Origin: Akebia trifoliata
Lineage: Eukaryota; Streptophyta; Magnoliopsida; Ranunculales; Lardizabalaceae
NCBI GenBank assembly: GCA_017979445.1
Contig: CM030711.1
Coordinates: forward strand, 47,911,560 to 47,975,559
Direction of reading: 5' to 3'
Length of the DNA: 64,000 nucleotides
Part shown: positions 13,001-23,760 of the stretch, piece after piece
Layout of the letters: each line of letters begins with the position of its first letter
Numbering within the stretch: the stretch's first letter is position 1
The notes under the pieces: model-generated
What the model was told of the DNA's origin: nothing
Databases searched by the model: none
Seen by the model: the letters and a program-made list of their open reading frames with translations, nothing else
Position numbers and translations under genes: made by a program

Positions 13001-14411
13001 AGCTCCTTAAAAACCCCGAATAATTTGAATGCAACTTGATGTGAACCCAACCAATACACCAAAAATCATAGGCATTTATGGTGTGGAAGTTTAAGACCAT
13101 ATCCCTAACGGGTCATAACATACCACCATGCTCCGTGGTTGACATCCACGACGGCCCACTTTGTGGTGGCTTTCACTCCCTACTCTCAGGTAGCCCCTTC
13201 TACTAATGCCCCCGTTGCCCATTTTGTGACAATTTTCACTCTAGAAACCTACTTTTGGGGCCCCAGGTAACCCTGCCCCAAAGTTGCTCCTCCCAAGGTT
13301 TGAGCCCAGGCTTGTGCTAGTTCTAGCAGAAAGAAATATCTCTGGACTATCTTCCCTTCTGCCATCAGTTGGGATATTTGGAAAGAGAGGAACATAAGGA
13401 TCTTCCATGGAAAGGAATAGTCGACAAGAATTGTATTTTTGAGATCCTGGGTCTTCTCTTCTTTGGTGCAAACTAAACAAAGATTTTGAAGGGGTGTTTT
13501 TCGAGGATTTTGTGTTTAGATAGGCTGAGCTTTGCTTCTTGTAATTGTTTGGTGTAGTATTTGTTGTTGGTGTATTGACCTTTTGTGTTTCAGAGGACCC
13601 CTCATCCTGCTTTTGTTTTTTATAAAATTATACTTATCAAAACAAAAACAAAAAAAATACCTAAGCGTTAATGGTGCCAAATGTCAAGCCCATAAGTCTT
13701 TGGGGTCGTAATACAACTCAACAATGAAACACAAGATTGATTCACCAAAATTTCAAGATCAAACTGAAATGTAGTGAGTCATTGTAACAGACCACAAATG
13801 TAAATTTAGTTTAAAACTTGTTTGAAAATATATATTGAGTTCCAATGCAATTCCCAATGTAACCATCACTGAAGTCGACACCAAGGAAGTTCACCCGATA
13901 CTTTGGTTATTTCTATGCTTCTAGACACCACAACCCACCAAGAGAATCCACATTTTCTTACTAAGATTTTTACCTATTTTCTTCCAATGAACTGTTCATC
14001 GAACATGGATTCCCTCGAATGTCCAACTAAGCTCAAATATTATTAGACTTCTAAACAGAGATTATTAGTAAAAATCACAAAAACCCTAATCTTAATTATT
14101 CTCAAATATCGAAAGAAACCAATCATCTTAAATTAAAAACTAAGATAAAACCCGAGAATTCAATAGAAAGGACGCGAGCGAGAACAAATATAGATGGTAG
14201 AGTGAGAAAATAAAGAAAACTTTGGACGAATTTGATATATGTAGAGAGAATACTCTGGGAAAGAGAAACTCGACTTGGAGATGTCCGGATCGGTCTGTGA
14301 AGAAGAAGAGGAGTTCTTTCTCTGCTCTTCTTGGAATGCGAGCTCGGTTTGCTTGAAACCCTTCTTCTTCAAATATGCGATAACTGCTTTCTCGATCTCT
14401 TCTTCGTCCAT
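2717..14411 (-). CDS. TAF5: TFIID subunit 5 (TAF5), complete 19-exon gene
   Basis: Exons: 14411-14254, 12233-12152, 10861-10783, 10661-10564, 10463-10407, 10169-10082, 9926-9817, 9354-9247, 9094-8943, 7465-7355, 7257-7188, 6973-6934, 6211-6047, 5931-5855, 4156-4040, 3533-3268, 3149-3054, 2948-2876, 2770-2717. All introns are GT-AG and all phases close, giving 2001 nt (666 aa), close to the usual plant TAF5 length. A LisH-type helix starts at residue 4 (EIEKAVIAYLKKKGF). The TAF5 N-terminal dimerisation domain follows (about 65-190; LYKHELLRVLYPVF). A basic linker (about 260-310) leads to six recognisable WD40 blades (about 350-615; for example GSSDKTVRLWD, GDEDGTIMMWD, GSADCTVKLWD). The protein ends LFAAGVLSKNL. 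TAF5 is a nuclear scaffold of TFIID for Pol II preinitiation complex assembly. Introns hold LINE 3' ends. No break was seen. Confidence 0.95.
2948..2954 (-). other. Tandem NAGNAG 3' splice acceptor of TAF5 exon 18
   Basis: On the minus strand the acceptor reads ATCAGCAGAGCG, so two adjacent CAG acceptors lie 3 nt apart. Exon 18 can start at 2951 or 2948. The downstream start gives EEKAGSTNR, closest to the family. The upstream start gives EENRAGSTNR. Both keep the frame, so one-residue isoforms are possible. Confidence 0.6.
6977..7005 (-). other. 29-nt T tract next to the acceptor of TAF5 exon 12
   Basis: On the plus strand 6977-7005 is a pure A run. On the transcribed minus strand it is a T tract running straight into the CAG acceptor of exon 12. 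It acts as the polypyrimidine tract and is also a length-unstable homopolymer. Confidence 0.7.
7700..8079 (+). mobile_element. 5'-truncated LINE (L1-type) 3' end in TAF5 intron 9
   Basis: Plus-strand remnant of the end of a plant L1 ORF2, recognisable by the block encoding WALWKERNR (about 7820). It is followed by a 3' UTR rich in TTTTGTTGTTGT and ends in a poly(A) tract at 8071-8079. It lies between TAF5 exons 10 and 9, antisense to the gene, and has internal stops. Confidence 0.7.
10862..12151. other. TAF5 intron 2, repeated AT-rich segment
   Basis: No exon was found. A sentence-like block occurs twice, at about 11195-11310 and 11375-11490, sharing CATTTTT, TTTATACTTCTTG and CTACATTATTT. 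This is a diverged local duplication of about 115 bp. Confidence 0.5.
13080..13328. repeat. GC-richer unclassified repeat-like block in TAF5 intron 1
   Basis: This segment is clearly GC-richer than its surroundings and carries a box-B-like AGGTTTGAGCCCAGG near 13297. It may be part of a SINE or an older element abutting the LINE tail. No family was assigned. Confidence 0.3.
13329..13661 (+). mobile_element. 5'-truncated LINE 3' end in TAF5 intron 1
   Basis: Plus-strand LINE remnant with a block encoding SWDIWKERNIRIF (about 13365-13410), the common plant L1 C-terminal signature. It is followed by a GT/T-rich 3' UTR and an A-rich tail near 13640-13661. It is antisense to TAF5. Confidence 0.65.
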
Positions 14412-14518
14412 GGATATTGGGTCTCGCTGAAGAAAAAAAAACTCAAAAAAAACGGAGAAGCGGAGAGGGAAACAGCACTTAATTCATAGGTAAACCACCA
14501 AAGAATTCACATACAATT

Positions 14519-14562
14519 TGGGGTGCTGTTAGTAAAAGTTGGTGTGCACTAGACTCTCTCTA
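14519..14562. repeat. Short MITE fragment upstream of TAF5
   Basis: The segment GGGGTGCTGTTAGTAAAAG through ACTCTCTC matches one arm of the GAGAGC-type elements at 32326-32664 and 36177-36219. It lies about 110-150 bp upstream of the TAF5 start codon, in the presumed promoter. Confidence 0.5.
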
Positions 14563-15525
14563 ATATTAGTAGAATCGTGATAACCGGACTAGACCACGTG
14601 GCATACTCTATCGACTCCTATCTGTATCTTGATAATACATATTCCAATGATGCTAATCTTAGGAATAATTCTCAACAGTTAGATTTTGCGTTTGCATGGT
14701 CAAATTCACAATGTACTAGAGTTTGCATGTGCCACAGTCATTTTTGGGGAAACACATGAGAACTCGATACGAAGACGATCACTGGTAGTAAGCAATTGGT
14801 CGATCGATGAAAGCTTACTATTGTCTCAATCCCAAAAAAGGGGAGTCCTTTGTCGAAAGAGTGGGCAATAGTTGAGGCATGCCATACTAAAATTGTGACG
14901 TTGGATCAATATGGGAGGAACAGAGTATGGATAAGAAGGAAATTCATTGCGTGAAATTCACTTTTCAAGTCAGGTAAGAAACAACTCGTTGAGTTAAAAA
15001 GATCGAAAATTTTTGATTTCTTTAGGCAGTCCTTATTCTATTCTTTGGCAAGGAATAGTGGTCCAGTTTGATGAGGGAAGAGTACCCCTTTCCCTTCTTA
15101 TGACCCCCTTTCCCTAAAAACTGTTTTTCCCCCCTTACCCTCTCAGGGGGAGTAGCTCAGAGTTCATAAAACAAGTTCTCTAAACTAGTCATCGGGTCCC
15201 TCAGACCCGAAAAGTAAGTAATCTCTTCCAAGTATACTAATTTAATGAACTTCAGTTTGCCTGATAGGAACATTGAATAGAAAAGGAAAAATAATAAAAT
15301 TTTAGTGGGTTATCAAAAAATGAGTAAATGGGTAAAAGCAATAAAGTTATAGAGATATTCTTATAAACATATGTTTCAAATATAAAAAAATGATAATTAA
15401 GAAAAATTGAGATAAAATCAGGTGGTGTTGTACTTGTATATACCACAGATCACACTGGAGTCTGATGAATATTATTATGTAAGGCCATCAATGAGTCAGT
15501 TATGGTCTATATATATCTTGATTCA
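14563..15525. other. Intergenic region, no gene seen
   Basis: No supportable coding exon. The part 14880-15230 is slightly GC-richer and non-repetitive (for example CCCTCTCAGGGGGAGTAG near 15140). Its origin was not recognised. Confidence 0.4.
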
Positions 15526-16080
15526 TGTAATGCCCCTGATTTTTGTTTACGTTTCTCAAGAAAAATTTATAGGTTAACCAATATAATTTATTTTTCTTGA
15601 ATTGGAATTTGATAAATTCAATTACACCATTAGATCCATAACAAAAAATTAATTGAAATAAACTATAAGATAACTTTAAGACATAGACTTACTAAAAATA
15701 CGAGAATAATTATGTTAATGACCATTACATCCCTAGGCTTCTATAAATACCAAAATACAAATAAATTTATAGATTTTATTCTCTTAGTAAATATTATCCT
15801 CTTCTAAAGAAAAATCCTAGAGAAACCCTAACCTCCACAAAACATTAAAATCAGATTTTCCTATATTTGGAAAATTCATTAGATTTCGATGAAGGAGAAG
15901 ATAACGATCACTTCGTCATAAGCTTCGAGGGGAACTAGAGAAACAAATGTTTCGATCACCATCCTAAGGAGAAGACTTCGATTCAACTCAATCTTTCACT
16001 TTTCTTCTTGAGTTTTAGCATCAATCTAAGATAAGGAGTTTCTAGACCTTCTAATAATCATATTAAGTAGTACTGATAAT
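15526..16080 (+). mobile_element. LTR-like fragment
   Basis: It begins TGTAATGCCCCTGA, the kind of 5' terminus seen on plant Gypsy LTRs and similar to the start of the LTR at 55521. A TATA box (CTATAAATACC) lies near 15740, followed by AACCCTAACC-type leader sequence. The 3' end (CA) was not located, so its extent is uncertain. It lies just before the truncation point of the eIF5B pseudogene. Confidence 0.35.
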
Positions 16081-16184
16081 ATGACGGACTTTTGGTGGAC
16101 GAACTTGACTAATGCTGATGTGGAAGCACATAACTTATTAAAAAAAGAAAAAAATAAAGGCCCTATGTGGATACATTTCTCCGC

Positions 16185-16345
16185 GCAAGAACAAAAGCTC
16201 AATCACTCTCTGCAAGAGCAAAAAACCTCTCCGCAGAAGAGCAGGTTCTTAGAGCTTCTCAATAAAGAGCAAAAAACCTCTCCCCGCAAGAGCAAAAACC
16301 TATCCAAACATTTGCTAACTCCCCGTAGGAGCAGAAGTCGTCAAG
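16185..16345 (+). repeat. Degenerate tandem repeat
   Basis: Several imperfect units resembling CTCCGCAAGAGCAAAAACC are repeated over about 160 bp. The open frame spanning them (16081-16416) resembles no known protein and is probably a by-product of the repeat. Confidence 0.5.
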
Positions 16346-16410
16346 AAGCTCTATCCAAATGCATAGAAAGTTTCTCTCTCCAGCCCATAGTGAAAAAAAG
16401 AAACTTTCAG

Positions 16411-19400
16411 ATTTGATCTTTTGAAAATGCGGAATACGGACTTCATTGTCGCCTTGAATAAGGTGTGGGCTCTGCTTCTTTATTGATGGCTTAATAACAA
16501 AGATTTGTTATTTCTCCAGACTTAAGTTTTTGTTTTTTTTTTTTTTTTTTGGTTTCAAAGGTTGACAGGTTATATGGTTGGAAGAGATGCCCCAATGCAC
16601 CTATTGTGAAAGCTATGAAACAACAATCTAAAGATGTACAAAATTGAGTTCAGTATGAGACTTACCCTTTTGTAGTCTTTGTGGTAGGGGTTGTCTTGTC
16701 TGTTTAGCTGATTTAGTAACCACTCTCTCTGTTTTTGTTTTTCTTTTTTCAGATTGTGACACTGTTCAAGGAACAGGGTTTAAATACTGAATTGTACTAC
16801 ACAAATAAAGAAATGGGGGAAACTTTCAGGGGAACGGATCAAGGGACATATGAAAAAACATATGTAAAAACAATGTAACATTAATAAATTTTCAAAATAT
16901 GGGTTAGAAGTTTCGGATTGAGATGATTTTTTGTGAGGATGATCTCTATGATGGGGAGATCATCTGAGATCATCACAAAAAAAAAAAAACAATCCAATCT
17001 GAAACTTCTAACCCCATTAAACGTGATTTAGAATGTGGACTGTTGATTTTTTACCAATAATTTGTAAATCACTTTTGATGGATTTAGAAGTTTCAGATTG
17101 AGCTGATTTTTTGTGAGGATGATCTTCTCATCATAGTGACCATCCTTCCTAAAAAATCAGCTCAATCCAAAACCTCTAACCCATATTTTGAAAAATCATT
17201 GTTTTTACATATGTCCCATGAACTGCCCCCAACTTTCAGTATAGTCCCTACAAGTGCGATCAGGTACGTGCCATGGACTTGTTCAAAACCAAGCCTCATA
17301 TCAGATAATGGATTCAAGAATTGTAATTTTTTGTTTTTGCTCAAATAAAACAGTGGTGAAGGCATTCTGGATCTGCTATTGTTATTGGTGCAATGGACTC
17401 AGAAAACTATGGTGGAAAAGCTTATGTTTAGCAACAAAGTGCGAGTGAGCTTTATTTTTGTTCATTTACTTAGTATTGTTTGCATCAACTTAGTGAAAAT
17501 TATGTTGTAATTTTTTGGATTGGGGTTGTCTCCAGTGCACGGTATTGGAGGTTAAGGTTATTGAAGGCCTAGGGACAACCATTGATGTTGTATTGGTTAA
17601 TGGTGTGCTTCATGAAGGAGATCAAATAGTTGTTTGGGGCATGCAAGTAAGCCTTCTAAGACTTGTCTTTATTCCATATATTTTCGGTCACATTTGTTGA
17701 AGTTTCTTTCATATCGATTTTTCAATGTCAGGGGCCTATTGTTACCACAATCCGAGCTATACTGACCCCTCACCCAATGAAGAAGCTTCGAGTTAAGGTG
17801 AGGAGATTTTTTAATTAGTTCTTATGTTTGTGTTCCTTCAATTGTTTTTATAGTACCTTTGGTGAACTCTGTTGCAATTCTTTTATGTTCTAAACCTTCC
17901 ATTTTATGTTTGTTCATATAGACGATGTAGTCATGTAGGATCAATACCAGTCCTTGCATCTCATCATTAACTGATAGCAGATTTGATCTCTTATTTTTCT
18001 ATAGAAAATATTCTGTATACATCAGCTTACTTGGCTCTATTGTTTAGGGATTAAGTTAATTGAATTTATGGGCCGTATCTTTTTAACCTCCGTAGGAGCT
18101 ATTCCATCAAAAACTGATTTTGCAATTTTTTATAGATAAGTTGATATTCCAACTTATTTACCATTTTGGCTTGAAAAACAGACTTCTACATGCATCAATC
18201 TTTAATGAAATTTTATACTAATGAAAAAGCTGTCTATTTCTCATTTGGGCTTTTCTCATTTCTCTATTTTAGGTGGGTCTGCTCAACCTCCTCTTATTGT
18301 ATCCCTCTTCTTTAATGAAATTTTATACTAATGAAAAAGCTGTCCATTATGTCCACAAAGCTCTATTATGCTTGCAAACACAACTTATCACAAGCACCAC
18401 AATATGATTGATAATTTTGTAATTGTTCTACTTCCAGGGATCTTATCTGCATCATAAGGAGCTCAAGGCCGCACAGGGTATCAAGATCACTGCCCAGGTG
18501 AAGTTAGTTTCCAATATAATTAATTAATTATATTGAGTGGGGTGTTCTAAAAGACTTCTTGTGTTATATTTGCTTGCAGGGCCTTGAACATGCTATCGCA
18601 GGCACGGGTCTCTATGTGGTGGGGCCTGATGATGATTTGGAAGTCAAGGAAGCAACAATGCAGGACATGAGATCAGTCACGAGTAGGATAGACAAGAGTG
18701 GGAAGGTGTTTGTGTGCAAGCATCCACACTTGGGTCATTGGAAGCATTGTTGGAGTTCTTAAAGAGTCCAGCAGTGAACATACCCGTCAGCGGAATAAAC
18801 ATAGGCCCCGTACACAAGAGGGATGTAATGAGAGCAAGCGTCATGCTTGAGAAGAAAAAAGAATTTGCTACCATCTTAGCGTTTGACATGAAAGTGATAC
18901 CCGAGGCTCGTGAGCTTGCTGATGAGACCGGTGTCAAGATTTTTACTGCCGATATCATCTATCATTTGTTCGATAAGTTCAAGGCATATATCGACATTCT
19001 TAAGGAAGAGAAAAAGAAGGAAGCTGCCGAAGAAGCAGTCTTTCCATGTGTTCTTAGAATTATACCAAATTGCGTTTTCAAGAAGAAGGACCCAATTGTC
19101 CTGGGGGTTGATGTTCTCGAAGGCATCGTGAAGGTATCTCTCATTTTCTGTTTTGGACATCTCTTATCACATTTTTTTATGTATTAATATTGTTTGGCTT
19201 ATGTATACCATGCCTCTGACTATATTTTGATCGAATAGAGCTCAGGGCACTCCAATATGCATTCCATCAAGAGAGTTCATTGATGTTGGACGGATTGCGT
19301 CCATGGAAATTAATCACAAACAGGTTGATATCACCAAGAAAGGGCATAAGGTGGCCATACAGGTAATGGGTAGTGTATTTGTTAGTTTACTTAGGACCTA

Positions 19401-19747
19401 GTTAGACAAGTTACAAGGTAACCAATCTTTGTGCTTTTCAGATAGCTAGCAATGATCCCGAGGAACAACAAAAGATGTTTGGGAGACATTCGAGATTGAT
19501 GATGAGCTTGTTAGCCACATCACAAGGAAGTCTATAGACGTTCTGAAAACTAACAATCGGGTAATTTTCTACAATAATCTTGTCGTTAAGTTTATTTCAC
19601 TTTTAAATTACAAAATATTGTTCTTTGGTAGTTGTTGATCTAATGTTTTCTGTTTTTCTTGCCTTTATTAAAATTGTGCAGGATGATCTCTCTATTGATG
19701 AATGGAGGCTAGTTGTGAAGCTGAAGAATCTCTTTAGGATACACTAA
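16411..19747 (+). pseudogene. eIF5B: 5'-truncated, intron-containing eIF5B pseudogene
   Basis: Exon remnants: 16411-16462, 16561-about 16670, 16753-16829 plus 17240-17263, 17354-17444, 17536-17646, 17732-17797, 18438-18497, 18580-19133, 19246-19362, 19442-19560, 19682-19747. Read in order they give the C-terminal half of translation initiation factor 5B: the G4 GTPase motif (ALNKVDRLYGW), domain II (EVKVIEG, GDQIVV), domain III (ALLEFLKSPAVNIPVSG) and domain IV ending in a TAA stop. The N-terminal region and G1-G3 are missing. There is an extra T near 16646, a lost base near 18701 and a lost T near 19489; each shifts the frame. A MITE interrupts the third remnant. Retained introns argue for a DNA-level duplicate, not a retrocopy. 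An assembly error could explain one shift but hardly all three plus the insertion. Confidence 0.9.
16830..17230. mobile_element. Mutator-type MITE with 9-bp TSD inside the eIF5B pseudogene
   Basis: The element is 401 bp. It is flanked by perfect 9-bp direct repeats AACTTTCAG (16821-16829 and 17231-17239). Termini are inverted: GGGAACGGATCAAGGGACAT at the left and the complement GGGGGCAGTTCATGGGACAT at the right. The interior contains TTAGAAGTTTC, GAGCTGATTTTTTGTGAGG and GATGATCTC blocks in both orientations, shared with 24470-24880, 39250-39820 and 61901-62251. Removing the element and one TSD joins the exon codons into GETFSIVPTSAI. A 9-bp TSD is typical of Mutator-like elements. Confidence 0.85.
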
Positions 19748-19954
19748 GCTGGTAAATGGTTGTGAGCTGCTGTGATCTCCTAGACCTGCAAAATTGATTG
19801 ACCAATTTGTATTTCTAAGTACAACTTGTAACTAAGAGCGTTTAACCATGAGTGTGTCATCCTAGTAAAGATCAACTCATAATTTGAATCACACAAAGTT
19901 AAAATTAATGATTCTGAACAACCAAACCTCTAGACTTCATTTAGCAACTTCGAA

Positions 19955-20176
19955 TCCAATAAGCGGTGAGAGTACGTAGGTTGTGTGTTCAATACCTAGT
20001 GGGAGCAATATTTCCTCAGGGCCACCCACAAGGGCGTTCTACCTGGTGCATGTGATGTGAGGGCGTTATACGTGTCGGGGGGGGGTCCCATATGCCTTGG
20101 TGCTGGCCCTGGCTCATCTGGTCCCCCTGGTTGGACGTAAGTCCGGACACCCCCGTTATCCAAAAAAAAAAAAAAA
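19955..20176 (+). mobile_element. Au-type tRNA-derived SINE
   Basis: Contains AGCGGTGAGAG, a box-B-like GTGTTCAATACC and the SINE body (CTCAGGGCCACCCAC, GTGATGTGAGGGCGTT, GGACACCCCCGTTATCC), then a poly(A) tract at 20162-20176. The order matches plant Au SINEs as I recall them. The 5' end is approximate. Confidence 0.65.
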
Positions 20177-20401
20177 GTAAGGCAAGGGCGCTCCCTTCGG
20201 TTTTAAAAAAAAGGACAATGATTTTTGAAAAACCGATGTCTAAAGTCATATTTAAATGCTACTTCTCACTGTGAAAACAACACTTTCGATGTCAATATTT
20301 AACAAATTGATGTCTACTCCAAAAATTGAAGTGATGCCTAAATTCTATTTTGTAGTAGTGACCAGGCTTATTTTTTGTAGTGGATCTAGTCTCAGCTGTT
20401 A

Positions 20402-21220
20402 TCTAGTTATGATCCAAGTATGGTATTCGATGTGAGTGGCATCAACCCACCTATCAATGATATATTAATTCTATTAAAGTGAGTACAATAATTATGTAAG
20501 ATGGGCATCATAACTATGATCGGCTCAAAATTAGTATAATTATTATGTTTGATTAGAAGGTGACACGTGCAAACGCACATGTATTTGAAGGGCTTATTTG
20601 TAATTTAAAATATTAATTAAAGGGTGGTTTTGAAGATTACATAGTAAAAATGGTAAATTTGAAACTAACCAAGTGATTTTAGTGACGTGGGATTGCTTTT
20701 CTTGAATTTTGACCAAAATGACACTGATCATATTAAATTAAAACATAAAAGTGGGGGCATTTATGACCACTAAAATTTTGATGTGGAACCACTTCTACTT
20801 CGCCTTCTCTCATTATAATAGTAAAGATAAGGCAGCAATCCTTTCCATACATTATTGATAAGAGAATCTTATTATTGAAACATCTTAGATTTGGGCATTT
20901 AACATATACAGTTGGATGTCATAGCTCACATTCACCACAAAATGGTGGCTGTAGAAAGGGTCGGTTGATAAAGGTGGAATTGACCTATTAACCACTTCAC
21001 GAGTTGAGTCCGATGATCATGATCACATGAAAGTCGACTGCTTAAAGGGCATATGAGACTTTTTCATGCCATTTATAACAACTCATACCAAAATCTTGGA
21101 GCATTATATATCATTGTCGCGAAGAAGATATAGCTCTACATAGATAGTTGAATGGAGAACTTGTGTTCTCTAGATAGAATTGAATGTTGAAATATGATTT
21201 GTCGTTGTTGAGTGTCAACC
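20402..21220 (+). repeat. Diverged direct repeat, copy 1
   Basis: It shares long blocks in the same order with 21447-22260, for example CATCAACCCACCTAT, AATTATGTAAGATGGGCAT, GGTGGAATTGACCTATT, GAGACTTTTTCATGCCATTT and the end TGTTCTCTAGAT. No coding potential was seen. Confidence 0.7.
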
Positions 21221-21446
21221 TCAATGTGATGGACAATTCACATTGACCATCTCACCCTATTGCATCTACAATCGGGATGATTCGCTCGAGTCTTCTCGAT
21301 CTCACACTAGTTTTTAAAATATGTTTTATACATAATTGAATGGAGGAACAAGATTTGTTGAATGATCCCAAATCTATGAGACAAGCCTTCGAATATGATG
21401 ACGAATCTAGTAGCTAAAAATGACCAATTAGAGGCATTTTTTATTC

Positions 21447-22260
21447 AAGGATGGTATTCGGTGTGAATAGCATCAACCCACCTATTGACGATAGATTAAT
21501 TGCATTAAAGTGAGTATAATAATTATGTAAGATGGGCATTCTAACTATGATTCACTCAAAGTATATTTTTTTTCTCGGAAACATGGTATCCCTGTTTGTA
21601 GAGGACCAAGACCTGGTCCATCTGGCAGTCCATAGGACAGGCCCAACCTAGGTTTCCCAACCATACCCGACAGGATTAATCCATGACCACATGCACCGAC
21701 CGACACAACACATGTGGCATCTTAATCAAGAAATAATCCTTAGTTTCGAACTCACAACGTAAAGGAGCAAACTCTAGTTGTTGGTCTTACCACTGAGGCA
21801 CACCCCTGGTGGGTAACTAGAGTTAAGACTTGGAGACATGAACCATCAATCCTTTTCATCCATTATTGATGTTTACATCATTGTTGAAACATCGTAGATG
21901 TGGGCAATGTACATAGTTGGTTGCAATGTCCCGCATTCCCTACAAAATGGTATCTAAAGAAAAGGTTAGTTGGTAAAGGTGGAATTGACCTATTTGACCC
22001 TTTTACAAGTCAAGTTTAATGATCTTGATCACTTGAAAGTTGACGAGTTAAAGGGCATTGGAGACTTTTTCATGCCATTTATAACTAATTATAATACAAT
22101 CTCTTGCATTTGAGCGTTGTGTATCATTGTCGTCGTGACGAAGACATAGTTCTATAGACAGGTTGAGTTGATTGGAGAACTAGGATTTAAGTTATAATGC
22201 AAAATTGTTGTGTTCTCTAGATGAAGTTAAATGCTGAAATATGATTTATGTTGTGGACCA
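21447..22260 (+). repeat. Diverged direct repeat, copy 2, split by a SINE
   Basis: Second copy of the 20402-21220 sequence, with many substitutions. A SINE (21556-21815) sits where copy 1 has unrelated sequence (about 20540-20826). Confidence 0.7.
21556..21815 (-). mobile_element. tRNA-derived SINE
   Basis: On the minus strand the 5' end reads GGTGTGCCTCAGTGGTAAG (box A-like) followed by GTGAGTTCGAAAC (box B). The body ends in an A-rich tail near 21556. It lies within copy 2 of the direct repeat, so it may have inserted after the duplication. Confidence 0.65.
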
Positions 22261-23634
22261 TACCTCGTTAGGAACACGTAACGATTTAATTGATAGTTAG
22301 AACTAGTGGTCTGTTTTAATGCCAACACATCGATTACCATATCATTCCGTTCATCCGCGCATTTGCTTTTGCCAATAATGTTGAATTTGATTGGTGTTAT
22401 GATATGACATATGTTCATCACTTATATTTATTGTTTCTAAAGTTAAAGGAGTATTGAATCTAACGACAACACGCGTCAAGGTACGAGAGTGTCTCTGGCA
22501 TCTAATCATTCAAGTATTAAACTTAAATAGTATATTTTTTTAATTATTATTAGCCTGATTGCTTATAATGATTAAACGTTGGCCTTAAAACATGGAATTC
22601 TTGATTTTTTAACTAATTTTTATGTGGAATTCTTATTCCATTGAAAACAAATTAGAGAGAGTGTGTGTTTAAAGATGGTGGACACACCACTGCTTCGTTT
22701 TTTTCTTTTTTCTTTTTTCTTTTTCTTTTTTGTTGTGGGTATCCATACCATTCGGGTGGGACTGATCTCATGATTACACGTACCGCCTCTCAGAAATTCC
22801 TACGTGCAATTGGTTGACACACCACTGCTTGGTTACACAACCCCACCTCCTCTTTGCACCACCAATATCTCTAAAATGCTTGTATAACTGTAAAGAAAAT
22901 ATTTTTAAAAGAAAAATAAGATATTTTTTTGGTTGGGAAAATGGTTTATAACTTGTATGATTGCAAAGCAATATGAGTTTATTGGCAAAATGAATTTAAT
23001 GTTCAAAGTTGAATTTACAGTGGGGCAATAGGGGCACTTGCCCCACATTAAAAAAAAATTACATTATCGTATTGAAATTTGATATATTTTCAGTTTGTCC
23101 CGAGGTTAGAAATTTTTTGGCAGTTGTCCCCCCCCCCCCCCCCCCCTATCACTGACGACAATGCTCTTTTGACTTAGGTCAAAAAAGTGTTATGTCATAG
23201 GTTAATGAGAAATGACCTAAATACCTTTTTCTTCAACCTTTAACAAACCACTCATCTTCAAGTTTTTCAACCTTCTTAGGCAATTATAGTTTGCCCCCTC
23301 TACAATAAAATCATGGTTTCGCCCCTACTAATGTTTGATTACACCTAGGAAAATGGTAAAGAAGAGACTTCGTTTTTGTTTGGAAATTGGAGGTAGTAAT
23401 AAGATAATGACACCGATAATGAGAAAATCATTTTCTTGAGTGATTGTGTACCATTATATTTTGCCACCAAGAGGTGATAATCACTTTTCAAAGAGAATAA
23501 ATTTCTTGTAAAAATATGCAATCGTATACTTGAAAATCACATTGTTCTAACATGTAAAAAATATTTTCCGACTATTTTTTAAGTGCAATGATATAAACCC
23601 TAATTGAAATCAATTGATGCTTAACAATTTTTTG
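22261..23634. other. Intergenic, repeat debris
   Basis: No gene seen. It contains a TC-rich tract (22697-22730) followed by GTGGGTATCCATACCATTC, which resembles the 3' part of a reversed SINE. A 19-C homopolymer is at 23128-23146. Phrases such as GGGGCACTTGCCCCAC near 23033 recall decayed transposon ends. Confidence 0.4.
23128..23146 (+). repeat. Poly(C) run of 19
   Basis: An uninterrupted C homopolymer, directly visible. Its length is error-prone in assembly. Confidence 0.9.
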
Positions 23635-23636
23635 CA

Positions 23637-23760
23637 AGTGCCAGCTAACCTAGTTGGTAAAGTCTTTGGATGATGATACTAGAGACTTGGGTTCAAATCC
23701 GGCCAACACAAAGTTACTAAACTCATTAAAAACATGTTTACCGATAATATATATGTGTAG
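23637..23760 (+). mobile_element. tRNA-derived SINE
   Basis: Box A-like TAACCTAGTTGGTAAAG and box B GGGTTCAAATCC are about 35 bp apart, as in tRNA-headed SINEs. There is no cloverleaf with paired acceptor ends, so this is not a functional tRNA gene. A truncated relative is at 33396-33450. Confidence 0.6.

Noticed and set aside
16081..16416. 111-residue open frame before the eIF5B pseudogene
   Set aside because: It is composed of degenerate tandem repeats with no recognisable domain.
23641..23702. A possible tRNA gene
   Set aside because: Box A and box B are present, but the acceptor stem does not pair and the sequence continues as a SINE body.
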